NCBI RefSeq assembly: GCF_014633365.1
Contig: NC_068344.1
Coordinates: forward strand, 33,044,670-33,108,669
Direction of reading: 5' to 3'
DNA from: Diospyros lotus
Lineage: Eukaryota; Streptophyta; Magnoliopsida; Ericales; Ebenaceae
DNA length: 64,000 nt
The translations under genes and the position numbers were made by a program. Under the pieces are notes generated by a model. That model was not told where the DNA came from. It saw only the letters and a program-made list of their open reading frames with translations, and searched no databases. Below are positions 12,253 to 25,200 of this stretch, in pieces; positions within the stretch are counted from its first letter, which is position 1, and each line of letters begins with the position of its first letter.

Positions 12253-15000
12253 TTTGACGTATTTAATACACTTAATATAACTAAAATAAAACTTATACAA
12301 ATTTTTAAGTACGTCATGTATAAAAACACATAGTATCTATAGCTCATGGCATGCCACAATAATAATAATTATTATGAAATTCCAAAACTTTGGTTCAAGA
12401 ACTTCCTTCCACTTCAAAATTGCTCCCCATACTAAAACATTTGAATGATCCAAGAAATATAAAAGATAAATCTTTTAAATAAGGAACCCCTTTAAAATAA
12501 AATATTAATATAAAATGTGTACATGAAAAAAAATGTAAATTTTTACTCCACAATACCACTTATTACAATATTGGCATACTCCAATTGATGAAGACCTTGT
12601 TTACTCTTCATACATTTCCAATCTTTCCTTACTCACCTTGATAAAAACTTCTTTTTCCTTCTTATGTGTGCACTCTCTATCTCTCTCCCTCCATCTCGAG
12701 CCACCGCACATGAATCTCTCTTCTTTTAAGAATTAAAAGACCACTCTCGTGACCCCCTATTTATTTATACTCAACACTCTCATAGACCTCACCACTTGGG
12801 TAAGGTTTCATTTTTTTTTTTTAAAGTCTCATTTTATTCTGATGAAAAATTTTGATCTCTCACTATTTAAATAGAGGTCAAAGGTCATTTTTAAAGAGGG
12901 TGGGTTCCAAGCCACCCCTTTTATGTAACATATGTACATATAAGAGAAGAGGGGGAAAAAATAAGAGAAAAAAAAAAGAGAAGAGGTTAATGGGGGATCA
13001 ATGGAGGATGTCTTCCAAGTCATTCCCTTTATAAAAAAAATTATACCAAACATAGGAATAAAAATTTCCAACTTAATATTCTCAAAAATCTTAAAATTTC
13101 TCTCCTATCAAATGCCCCTTTAAGGAGTTGCCTAATTAAGACACCCCCTTTGATTTTATGATTTGCTGGCAGCTATTGCTGTTGTGGGAGCCCCTTTAAC
13201 CTTTACCTCTCTTTATATTTTTATTTTTTATTTTACACATATATGTATATTCATCTATCATTTTTAATTTATTTTTAATTAATTAGATCACTCCCTAATT
13301 TCACACATATATTTACACATTTAACCATTTAATTAGATTTCACATGGGCTCAATTAAATCTTACCAACAATCTCAAATTATCTCTTAATTGAATTTAAAT
13401 TGATCTCCTTATATCTTCTTTAAAAAATATTCAAAATATTACATCTCTTCACCTTATATTGTCATATCAATCCCCTTAAAATATTGTCACATTACACCTA
13501 TATATATATACAGTACCCGACACCAAAAAATAATGTAGCAATTCCCTACAAAAAGGGAGTCTGAAAGAGTGGGAGATTCTGATCACAGGAATTGGAGCCA
13601 ACTATAAAGCAATGGTGAGTGACTCTAAAAGGTGAAAGCGACCATTCTTGTCATTTTGCCTTTCACATTTATTGACCAGCATGGGGCATGCATGGTTTAG
13701 GTACCCACAGATTATGTCAAGGACATACAGACATCCATATATATATATTTGTATCCATACTTTCATCATGCGAGCAAAGGAGTTGTAATCAGGGAGGGAA
13801 TATAATTTATTGTTTAATTTAAATATTGACTAAGCACAACATATTATAATTAATTATAAGTTCATGCAATTAGTGTACAATTTTTTTATAGTATGATTGT
13901 CCAAATCTGTCTTAAATTCTTAAACCTGCACTTAAGTGGTCTTTACTTACCTAATCCAATTTAGATGAGAATTAGAGTTTCTGTACAATCTGTAAGTTTA
14001 TAGTGTCATGTTCTCTTATTAACAGAACACATTAATACTGTCAAATTGGATTGTACTAGGATTTAAGGCTGAGACATTTTCCTTATTGCTCTTCATTGTC
14101 AAATCTCTTTTGATGTCATAAATCTTTCATTTTCATATTTGAATGGATCAATGTTTATATCTTGTCCAACTATAAATTTAATTTTACTTTTTCTTTTTCA
14201 TTGTAGATGATTCTTATTTTAGTTTTCGTTCTACTTCTACATGTAATTAGTGTTATTGAACGAGTTGGGTCGGGCTACTCGTGGCCCTAAAGTGATGGCC
14301 AAGTCGGCTTATTTTTAATATATATAGTTAGTTTTCAAATTATTTAAAAAATTATATTTATTTTTCTATTAATGATTTATAATAAATAATAATTTAAGTT
14401 CTTAAATAATTGTCATGTATATATGAATAATATTGAAAAAAAATATAAATAGTTATATTATTATTATTAAAAATTTAAATGATATTCCCTTCATATTTTA
14501 GTTATTAATTTTATATTCTTAATGTCTATTTTGAAATTGTTGAAAACACATTTTTTTTATCATTCTAAAAAATTATTTCTCAAAATAGAAAACTGAAAAG
14601 CGCGTTTACTTTGGAATTTTAAGAAAAATTATTTTATGATATTTTATTCAATAAATTTGATTATTAAATAAATTGAAACAGTTTAATGCTAGTATATTAT
14701 TAAGTAATATATACATTTTGAAGTTGGTGAATCTTGTAATTTTTTTTTACGTTACAAAATAAATACAGACAAAATAAATTAATTTCCAAAGGCCAGATCG
14801 AGTTGGATCTAAAAATTAATTTCCAAACTTTCACCCACTATCGACCGATAATTCCAACAATCAGGATTATCCATAGACTTCACCTCACCACATTGACCAA
14901 CATACCCAAAAATGGGTTAGATATTTGCATATTTAACTTTTAATTTTCGCCCCCCACACGCTACGAATATATATATATATATAGTGGCAAAAATGAGTCG

Positions 15001-15315
15001 ATCTAGACAGAAAGGGCAAAGAAGATGAAGAGGCAATGGCCTAAAATTGCAGAAGAGGCAGAGATGCAATGATTGTGGCGCTTCACAATGGCCGAGCGTA
15101 GTGGTGAAAGAGGAGGTGGTCGAACCTCAACAGTGGTTATCGGGCGATGATGGTGACATAGATGTGATGACCAAAAAGGCCTTGGTCGTCGATGGCAGTG
15201 GAAGTGGCTGGCTGCCTAGAGAACAAAAAGGACAAGGAGATGGTGAAATAGGTGATGAGTGCACACACACACTCAGAGTGGGGGGGAGGGAAGGCTGTCC
15301 GTTTTTTGCATTTTA
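15001..15315 (+). other. GC-richer island with an 89-codon open frame, probably not a gene
   Basis: The open frame 15047-15316 sits in a ~300-base island much richer in G than its very AT-rich flanks. The predicted peptide has no signal peptide, domain or repeat I recognise. An (AT)n run and TATA-like bases lie just upstream. It could be the interior of an old non-autonomous transposon, and there is no evidence of expression. Confidence 0.2.
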
Positions 15316-17318
15316 GAATTTTTCAACATGTTTTGATTGAAAATACTCAAAAAAAATTTGTTATTTTGAGTTTTTTTTTTTTTTACAAAATTTTTTCTTG
15401 TTTTTGAAAATATATTTTTAAAAATACGAAAATAAACGTATTTTTACTATTTTAAAAAATTAAAAATTAAAAACGACTTAAAAACAGTAAAGAGAATAGG
15501 CTCTTAGATGTTATAAAAATTATCACTACTCAAATGATCATAATAATCATATATATCAATAATATTTATAAAACATAAAGATAGTTATATTGTTATAAAG
15601 TTATTTTTAGTCATTTTAACATTTAATTTAAAACTTGGCATGTCTAAATAATCATACGAATAATGTTTATCTACTTTTTATTCATTGTCATTGGGTTGAC
15701 TTCTTGTTTATAATTTATAATTTTTACAACAATAAACTTATTAAATTATATATCAAAAATTTAAAATTAAAATTACAATATAAAGAATTATAATTTTTTT
15801 TATTTTAGAAAATACATTTAGATCAAGCCCAACAAACTGGGTTGTCTAGTTAGTTGACCAATAAGTACTCCAAACCGAATGAGGCTGTAGAGGCAAATTA
15901 GTTGGACTTAGTTCGACTCTATCTAGGAAAACCACTTGAGCTATGTAATAACTTCAGATGTATGATCCCTCGTAAATCATATGCACCGGCCACATTGAAA
16001 TTTTATCTAACAGAGGATATGATTTGGTGGACAACAAAAAAATCAGTACTATAACATATGAACAATGACATCTTTACTTTTCATTATCATATGTAAAAAC
16101 ATATCAATCCAGCATGCGCAACTCCCATTATAAAGTAATAGCAGAAAACGTCAATATTCGATATCATTTAGTAATAGCAATTATTATGTTGTTCGATAAG
16201 GACAATTCTGGGTGCAGCACCAATGCCATTATGTTGTGTATATTTGCCTGCCTTTATTGATTATTCAATTATTGAGAAACAAAAAAGTTTTCTAAGGCAA
16301 GTTACACCCCATCTTACCCTGGTCTAGTCTCATTCCATGGTAAAACGTGTTCTTTTAACTTAAACCCATAAACAAACCTAGAGGCATGACAGACTAGTTA
16401 AGAACTAATTAAAACTCTCTTACACAAAACTACCACTTTGGATGGCCTCTTCTAAGCTTCTTTAAACAACCACTACTTTTCTCCATCGAATTCAGAATGC
16501 AAGCACCCAACGTTTTAGCTTCTGATAGTTAATGCAACTATTAGATCTAAGATTATGGATTGCTTAAGCCACTAATTGCATTACTAGATTCAGTGTAAAA
16601 GGGAAATAATAGTTAATAGCAGTTCCCTATTGCATGTTTTTCGGAAGTCACAGAAATTCATTTATCTTTAATAAATAATGCTCCCCCATCATTCCATGAG
16701 ATGAAAAGGAAAAGAGTGGTGCTCCATGTGGTCCGGGCTGCGGCTGGCTTTACATTTTCATGATGTTTCCTTTCTCATCCTGACTTTTCACGGTAACCAA
16801 ACAATTAAGCATAATCTCTATCTAGAGATCTACGACCATATTAAACAAAAAGAGAAGACAATTAACATTCAAAAAGTTAACTAAACAGCCAAAAAAACAC
16901 TCACGAGAGAGACGAGAGACTTGGAGAAGGAACGTCCTTGAATTTGACTGACACCTAGGAGCAAATTTCCTTCAGAGTCAATTTTTCTCGAGAAAATCTA
17001 TAACCTTGAATGCCAACCCAATTAGCCACTAAAACAAAATAATCTGGAATCAGAACTACACCTCAGACCTTATGGGTGGGCATTTTTTTTGTGACGAACA
17101 AAATATTTTCAGCCACGCCACCAGTTACACCCTACAGATGAAAATTTCCAGAAGATGAAAATGTTAAAAAAGGAAATTAAAAAAAAGAAAATCTTATTCT
17201 TTGGGCTGAAAACTATATATATGTTACAAATGCTCCTAAAATGGACGTTTGGACCTGTAACCTAACAAAGGGGTGGGCGCTGGAGTACCACAAACTAAAA
17301 GCTCACTGAGACAACACA

Positions 17319-19286
17319 TCAACAAGAAGAGCTTTTGGCCGTTGTATCGCTGGGCAGGAATGTGAAGCGACCATACTGTTTCATCTTGGAGACTGCTTCT
17401 TTCGTCTTCCCAGCCACGAGATCCACAAAAATAGCTGTGAGAATAGCTTCTGGACTGCGGGGAATGCTGGATAAAGCTTGTGCCACGAAATGCTGAGCCT
17501 GCTCAAGATCCTCCTGCATCGCAAACATCACAGCTAGGTCTGCACAAAGAGCACCACGGGCCTCTTCGGGATTTAAAATCACAAAATCTTGCGCCTCGTC
17601 AAGTGAAGAGTTGTTCTTGGCAGACAGTAACCCATTATTTGGCTCTTCAGAATCAATACTTTTCTCAGCGCGCCATTCTTCACGGTCCTCTTCACTGTAT
17701 GGCAGTTCAACATTGCTTCCGCCAGACAAATAGCTTAACAAATGCTCTGCAGCTTCCTTTGGCCGGTTTAGAAGACACAGAGATTCAGCCGCGTATATGT
17801 TGCCAAGGAAGGTGTATATTTTCGAATGTTCTGGTAGCTCTAAGAGTGATCGTGATGCTGCCAGGGCCTTCACAGGGTTCTCTAATGCTAGCTCTACATA
17901 TGCCAAGTCAGCCAGAACAGCTTGCTTGATCTTCTGATTCTGTCTTCTACAAATATCCTCGTAGTCCAATATGGAGCTCTGTAAGGTGGCATTAGGACTA
18001 TTTCCACTTTTTTGCTCTTTGGCATCTCCATTTGCGTTACCTTGACCAGAGCCAACCATCAGATTGGATGCCTTAGAATCACCACCAGATACATTCTTGT
18101 AACTAGCAACCTTAGAGGACGCTGTCTCTTTTGATTCATTTTCCTGTGAGGCTGAACTATGAAGCAAACCAGATTTCAAATATTTTGTTTCTGAACAGTC
18201 CAACAAGTGCAGGGCATTGAGCAGGCATTGACGGGCAAGGATCAATGAGAGATTTGGCTGCTTATCATCCCACAAAGGCCAATCATACTTTCCAACAAAA
18301 TCCACCTCTGTGTTAGCTGAAATACCGTCTCTAATAGCGAGATGCCTCCCTTGTCCCTGTCCAACAACATGAACTTTAACCTCTGATCTATTAGATTGGG
18401 CTGAATTGGATTTCAGAAGTCCCTTCTCTAGAGCCATTATACAACATTCAGCAATTCGCAGCCACAAGAGAGGCCACTTGTAAAAAATTAAACTGGCCTT
18501 GTAGAAACAGCGAGCAGCAAGTAATGGTTTCCCACAAGCCAGGTACTGCACCCCACAGTTGTATGTTATTTGGAGAGATTTGTCCTGTGAAACAGTTGAG
18601 AGCTTTAAAGGCTTTTCCTGCCTAAGCAATGAACGGTTACTCAGAGCCTTGGAGAAGAATACAGCTGATGAGTGATATTTCCCAAGTCGATAATAGATGC
18701 ACCCCAGATTGTTATTGAATATGCTTAAGATTCCAGTTTCTGTTCGATTACTTGAGGCCATCAAGAGCTTGATTGCTTTACGGTAGTTCCCTCGAGCATA
18801 CTCAAGCTGGGACTTCAAGTGGAGAGCCATGGAAGAATCTTTCCCATGTGCTACATTCATAGCCATAACTGTCTTAACTTCACGCTTGGCTGCCTTTAGA
18901 TTCCTAGTAAGCAGCAGAAGCCGAACCTTGTAAAGGTGCAATTTGAGTCTGAGATCACTGGTTGTAATGGAATGATCAGCTGGGATCCTTGAAAGGTCAT
19001 TTGAGGGCTGGAGGCCTGATGGTCTTGATAAGGTCTGTCCACTCATGTCAATCGTTGAAATTAAAGTTTCAAGGTTCTCCTCTGACAAAGTTCTAGATAG
19101 ACCTTCAGACACATTGGCGGTAGCAACTGAATCAGTAACAGAAGCATCTGTGGCAGTTGGGTTGTTTGGAAATGAAGAAGATTTTGCCACTAGGTTGGAA
19201 GACTGTTGCTGCATAGAGGCTCCACTGTCACTTTGACTGACCACATTGCTGACACAATAGGCTCTCTCCACATAATTAATTACATC
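17319..19286 (-). CDS. CNOT10: CNOT10 coding exon 6 (last, long exon)
   Basis: This 1968-base exon encodes residues 202-856 and the stop. It begins [11 protein letters not shown] after a GGTACAG acceptor. It holds most of the protein: a Ser/Thr-rich linker, two clear TPR units, an acidic/Ser-rich disordered stretch and a C-terminal TPR pair ending before RFTFLPSDT. Confidence 0.93.
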   Translation of the reverse strand, partial: DVINYVERAYCVSNVVSQSDSGASMQQQSSNLVAKSSSFPNNPTATDASVTDSVATANVSEGLSRTLSEENLETLISTIDMSGQTLSRPSGLQPSNDLSRIPADHSITTSDLRLKLHLYKVRLLLLTRNLKAAKREVKTVMAMNVAHGKDSSMALHLKSQLEYARGNYRKAIKLLMASSNRTETGILSIFNNNLGCIYYRLGKYHSSAVFFSKALSNRSLLRQEKPLKLSTVSQDKSLQITYNCGVQYLACGKPLLAARCFYKASLIFYKWPLLWLRIAECCIMALEKGLLKSNSAQSNRSEVKVHVVGQGQGRHLAIRDGISANTEVDFVGKYDWPLWDDKQPNLSLILARQCLLNALHLLDCSETKYLKSGLLHSSASQENESKETASSKVASYKNVSGGDSKASNLMVGSGQGNANGDAKEQKSGNSPNATLQSSILDYEDICRRQNQKIKQAVLADLAYVELALENPVKALAASRSLLELPEHSKIYTFLGNIYAAESLCLLNRPKEAAEHLLSYLSGGSNVELPYSEEDREEWRAEKSIDSEEPNNGLLSAKNNSSLDEAQDFVILNPEEARGALCADLAVMFAMQEDLEQAQHFVAQALSSIPRSPEAILTAIFVDLVAGKTKEAVSKMKQYGRFTFLPSDTTAKSSSC

Positions 19287-22200
19287 CTGTACCAAGTACC
19301 ACAATTATTTTGGCACCATAAAGAGGAATGGAAATTTTCAACGTGAGATGTCAATCTTAACAATATGGAAAATATTGCCACTGGAAAAGAACAGAAAAAT
19401 AATTAACTGATGATGATGTGTTGACTCTACAATATGACAAAATTACAAAATCCTCTTGCACAAAAAGCTTGCAGGACAATTATTGGATGCAGCTAGGCTC
19501 TCACGCCAACTTTAAATAGAATGACAATAAGAAATGCATTAAAAAGATGGAAGGGCAAAATCTTTAGTAGGCAACCAAGTCTCACTAATGGTACAACACG
19601 GAGCAGCCTTAAAAGCCAACAAACAAAGAATGCCAAATTTCAATAACATTTGACAGTTTAGTGCAACAATCCAGAGTTTACCGCAATCCTTTCCATGGAC
19701 AACCAAATGCAAAGCTTGACAGGTAAATAATGTAGCCAGTTGAGAACAGCAGGGCAAGACAAAACAGTAGTGCTAAAGTACATGTTGCTGCAAAAAAGCA
19801 AATAAAGAATACGACAAAGCACTTATCTGTTACACATGAATAAACATCACAAAATTTGCTTCACCTCATTAAATTGCCAGTCACTTAGATTTAATAAGAC
19901 AGGCAGTTCAAGCTAAGAGAAAGCCAACATCTATGAATCCAGAACTCGTACATCTAACCAATCCAGCAAAGCAATACAGATTCCATGCAGAGGTTTATTG
20001 TGGAGGCTTCCTGCCTAATAAACCTCACTACACGCTCTACATACCCATCATTTTTTATTGTCATCAGGGAGTTACTTCTAACCATGTCATTTCAGAAACG
20101 AAAAACATAAAAATGAACAAAACAAAATCACAGTTGGCCATTTCAGTGTCATTGGACAACTTAAACCAACTGCCCTCAATGAGCATTAAAATGTTTAAAC
20201 TGCATCAAAATGCATAAAATAATGACTACAGTAACCCATTGCAACAAAATTATCTGTTGTCTTGCCAACACACAAAGATCCAAATTCATGTTAGCAAAGG
20301 CAACATTTTTGCAATAACTAATGGGCCCCCAGACAATGCAAAAGAAATAGAAAAAGTTTGCATTCCCTTTTTAATAATACAACATAAAACACTAACCAGA
20401 ATCAAGGCCAAAGATTCAATCTCAGTTATTGAATTCAGATTCTCAAATAAGCTTCATAAAAAAAAGAAGAGATTTGCAAGTAAATTCACCAAAGAGAAAC
20501 AAATAATGCTTATGTACTTCAAGAATAAGCATGAAACAGTATTAAGAAGGTTCTGACCAAAACTCCAAGGAAAGAAGTTGAAGAAATATGGATATCGAAT
20601 GGATTCCTAGGTCAACCAACATGGCAACAGCAAAGACTTCTTAGCTAAAATTTTAGAAGGGGTTGAGTTTACCCCAACTCCATTCCTTATTTTTCCAGCT
20701 TCTATTGTATATTCATTTTCTTGTAGGGATGCTAATGAGTGCCCCATGGTTGGGAGCGGGGGTTGGGGAGTGTTAAGTCATGCAGCCCTTTCCCCAATCA
20801 TGAAGTTTAGCCCATCCTTCCTGCCGGCACTTCTTCCTTCACTTAAAAAAAAAAATCCAGAAAAGATAATCCTTTCCGTTTAAGCTGAATAAGCAATTTT
20901 ACATTTGAAATGCTTGTCAGACACAGAGTTATAAGTTTTTGATAGGAACAATTTTTTTGATAAATACGCACTGTAGGCAAAGAACACAGATGCATGTACC
21001 AACAATAACCAATCTAAGAATGGTTGATCACGACTTGTACCAATAATAAAACATAAATAAATGCACCTTCACTTAAGGAGAATCATTTGTCATACAGAAA
21101 CTGGAATCACCAGACAATTTGCACAGCTTCTTGAATCAGATTTAAGAGAATTCAAACACAAAGGATGAGTTGGAAAACTTGAATACTTCATCAAGTTTTT
21201 TTCACCCAATTTGCTTTATCAAGAACATACGTTTCTACTAATTTATGGCAAGACATGCCTTAATGCTATCTCAACCCACAAGTTTGAATCCTCTCTTGCC
21301 CCCATCATACATTCAATCTAAAACATACCTCCAGCCACTGTCACATTTGCTAGCTGTCATCATGACAATCATATTTTTATCAACTTGCTCTCATTTTGAC
21401 TTTTCAAATAATTACATCTTAACTTCCAAGCAGACCATAAATTGCTGGAGGAAAAATCTCCGAGAACAAACCAGCTTCAAAAATTGGTAAGTCGATCAAG
21501 ATTTAGTTGAAGAATGTGTCACGACCCTAGGGTTTAGCTAGGGTCTAGGAAGGAAATTGGAAGAATTTGGGAGAGAAAGAGAGAAGAATTGGAGGGAGAG
21601 ACAGCAGAAATCAAGAGAAAATAGGGAAAACAAGGGAGAACGAGAGAGAGAAAGTAAAAAGGGAAATATGAATTCACTATATCATTCCAACATACTCTTC
21701 TCTACATATTAGAGCCTATTTATTGGCTATTCAACTGAAAGAAAAATCTAGAAACAGCACCTGTGCGCACTACTACAGAACCAACAGCATCTCCTAACAA
21801 ACAATGGTAAGTAATTACAATATTGACCCTCTAATTCTCCTTGGGTCGTGACAGAATGTCAGCCACATTTCTAACATCTTTATATAAAAAAAAACCTTTC
21901 CATGCAAACTCAGACCACAATTTTTGAACAACCATTATGTTGTATCACATCCAATTTAAACCATACAACACCTGTTACATCATTAGGACACCTAGATTTT
22001 CAAGTGATATACAGGTTTATGGTCAGGTTGGGCCGAGTCCAGCTCCTACCGTGGTGGAGGCCAGGTTGGTCCGAGTCACAATCGAACCATGGCACAATGG
22101 GCTGTTACTCTAAAAGGAAATAAGGTTGCACCTCTGTTACCTCTCAATTATGTATGTTACCTCTCTCTTTCTACACTAATTATCCCTATCTTGCCGTTCT

Positions 22201-25200
22201 ATCTTTCCCAATTCCTCCCAAATTCCATTCTAAACCCTAGGTTAACCCTAGGTACATGACAAATTGATAACGGAGCTGATGATTCTCGGTTGTGATTCTA
22301 GATATTCTTAGCAGCTGATCCTCGATTGCTACATTGTGAGAAGGTGAATTCTCGGTAACAAAGCAGAGTCAGGTGAATTCAGTTTTGGTGATTCCGACAT
22401 AGGAATTCTCGAATAATTGACCTTGAGGCGATTCAGGAAGCTAAGCTAGGAATTCTCAACTATCTAACCTTGAGGCAATTCAGGAAGCTGAGCCAAAGGC
22501 GACTCTCAAGCTACCGATTTCTCAAATCCGATGGTGACAGAGGCAGAGTCAAGTTGAATCTCAACTGCGTTGCCCAATTCAGGAAGGCAAACTCTAGAAA
22601 CTGTTTCAAGTCAAAGTCGTCATAATTCAATTGGCTAATGATCCAAGTTCAACATTGTTGATGAATGATATTTGAATTTCAGACTCTCTCTCTTGTCAAT
22701 TCTCTCAATTTCCTCTCTGATTTCTCTATCATTTCCTCCAATTCTTTGTCCTCTCTCTCAATCACCTCTTTTACCTCTCAATTATGTCTGTTATCTCTTT
22801 CTTTCTGCTCTAATTCTCCCTATCTTCTTGTTCTATCTTTCCCAATTCCTCCCAAATTCCATTCTAAACCTAGGTTAACCCTAGATACATGCTTGGTGGC
22901 AATGTTTGATCCTACAGGATCAAACGAGTGATGACTAGAATAACACCATCCAAAAAACCCTCAAAAACTTGATGTACAACCTTATATGCTTGGCATGCCA
23001 TTATAATAAAGGAACCACATCTCTCAGTGAATACAGTTTTGGGTAAATTTCACTGAGATCCCCAATAGTTAAGGCCATTCGCACAAAGACCCCTTGTGGT
23101 TAAGAAATATCTCTAGAGGTGCTTGTGATTTAATTTTTTTTGCTCAAAAGCCCTCTGCAAAGACATTTCTAAACAAGCAGAAGGGGTGCCCAAGCAAAAA
23201 AGGGTAAACCATAGGGACCAAAGACATTTTTTAAACCATATGAAATCTCTGTGAATTGGCCCAAACCACAAGGGGTCTGAGTGCAATTTACACTAAAGTT
23301 TTAGTAGGTTTTTATGCTTGGAATTTTCCTAATAAAGTTTTAATATGTTTTTATAGTAATATCAAGACATGCTCAACCTTACTTGGGAAACCATAACCAG
23401 GAATGAGCAAAAGCCTTGATTTTAAATTTCAAATGAGGCAGAAAAGTTTGCAAGGTTCCAATTAGATTGAAAAGCAATACTATTATGTCCCAGGCAAAAA
23501 CAATTCTCACTCTAAAAGCAAAGGAGAATAACTCCTGGCCACTAAATGAGTCCAATCTGTGTTTCTATTTGATAGAAATGGGAAGACATGCCTAATAAGT
23601 TGCACTAATGCCACCAAGCACGCAAAAGGTAAGACTACAAATATGGAACAACAAGGTGAAAGACCAAAGCAAAGCTTATCAAATTACAATATTTGAATAA
23701 AGAAAGTTGGTGATATCTAGTGAATTTTTTAAATGAAAGCTAAACTTACAATAAATTTCCACAGATCCTCAGAAGCAAATGCAACATCCAGATATAGAAG
23801 GCAAATACGAAGAGCTGTTGCCTGCAAATAAATAATTTCAAAGAACATTACGCATAGGAAATGGAGAATAATTCTCTAATGAATTTGGTCCTTTCTCCTT
23901 TTTATTGGTTGTTTTTGTTATTTTTTTTAAGGTGGCCATCAAGTCACCTTAATCTTGTCCTTGCAAATTATGCATCATCATACCTCATCTATTGGTTCAA
24001 TCTTTTGATACAAAGAGTCCAGAATTGGGTATGCCTTCGCATATTTATGAAGATGAAACCAGATAACCGCCTACAAAGAACCAATTTGAAGCAGGAGTAT
24101 AAATTACAACTGAAAAAGAGAGGGAAACTAAAAGTCAAAATCATTGAACAAGGCACCAAATAATTGTAACCACAAAAATCAACTATGCATAACATCAAAT
24201 GAGCATACCATATTTAGCATCAACACAGAAGTGTCCAAATCGTTGTAAACAGTAATTGAACTATTAGAATGAGCCAAGTCAGTTCCTTTAGATCCAGACA
24301 GAGTATCACTCTCTACACTGCTAACAGCATCTGCATGTTCTCCAGATGCAAAAGCCAGCTCATCACTTCGTTTCTGGACCAAATTAGAGAAAAATAATTG
24401 AAAAATGAAGCCAGGAACACCATATTGCAGTGAAAAGGTTTTACCAAAAGGTAAATTGAAGCCATTAACAAAGCAAACATGCACAAAGTGTCCAGCTCTT
24501 GTAAATGCAGAAGTTTTCATAGGTGAGTAATTAGCCCAAGGGAAATATAAAGAGAGCAATAAACAGAACCATGCTAAATTTCAAAATTGCTAATTCCCCC
24601 TGATGCAAACTGATGGCTTACTATTGCTTAGTCCCACCAAGTTCAGCAACATGCTCCTACTTTATGTCAAATGCCATACCCCATTAGAGTTGATGAAGTC
24701 ATTTCAAAAGCACACTAGGACAAAAAAGGTGAAATCATTTTCCTTTCTTATAAACTTGATCCACTTTCCTTTTAGTCGTCCTTCAGTTTCTATCAGTAGT
24801 GTCACCTTTGATCACCTCTCTCTCCACCATAATATATTAATTGGTACCAGCTGCATACAGTATCCCAAGAAACATGGATATATACATGACCAGACACAAC
24901 ACACCAGATACCTCAATAAAGGTATACACAGAAAAATATTTGGACCCAACACAACAAAGAAACACCAAATAATGTATTTATATTTCATAAATTTACAAGG
25001 AACAAACTCACAGTCTAGCTTATATGAAAAACTCACATCCTATATAATAGGAAATACGCATGATTGAAAACTTAAATTTGTATTTGAGAAAAAAATTATT
25101 TGTAAAAAAGTTGTGAAATTCAGATTTCTTAGAAGTACAAGTTTTACAAATGGGAGGAATAACAAATGTTAATCTAGAGTATTTTGATGTGTGCAACTGA

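Larger units (their letters stand above)
8901..17318. other. Large AT-rich intergenic region, no supported gene
   Basis: I found no coding frame with a recognisable family or a plausible exon chain on either strand. The region carries microsatellites: (TG)n near 9416, (CT)n near 9620 and 9777, (GA)n near 10965 and (AT)n near 11370. It also has two short tandem duplications and one GC-richer island, listed separately. The last ~170 bases are probably the 3' UTR of the minus-strand CNOT10 gene, with an AATAAG-type signal near 17190. Confidence 0.5.
19287..23749 (-). other. CNOT10 intron 5 (4.46 kb)
   Basis: The intron holds an antisense solo LTR (21517-21853), a deleted LTR-element remnant (22128-22891) and a Mutator-type MITE (23041-23293). 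The remaining ~3 kb is AT-rich DNA in which I see nothing else. Confidence 0.8.

Noticed and set aside
17480..17929. 149-codon plus-strand open frame inside the last CNOT10 exon
   Set aside because: Shadow of the minus-strand coding sequence; no domain or splice context.
21240..21320. tRNA-like GTTTGAATCC motif after a GGCAAGACATGCC stretch
   Set aside because: No cloverleaf could be formed by eye and the A box is missing; a tRNA scan would settle it.
22665..22931. Plus-strand open frames rich in Ser/Leu/Pro
   Set aside because: They are translations of the CT-rich 3' part of an LTR; the same pattern recurs at 27358 and 32721 in other LTRs.
24603..25067. 154-codon plus-strand open frame in CNOT10 intron 2
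   Set aside because: AT-rich intronic DNA, no domain, no splice or promoter support.
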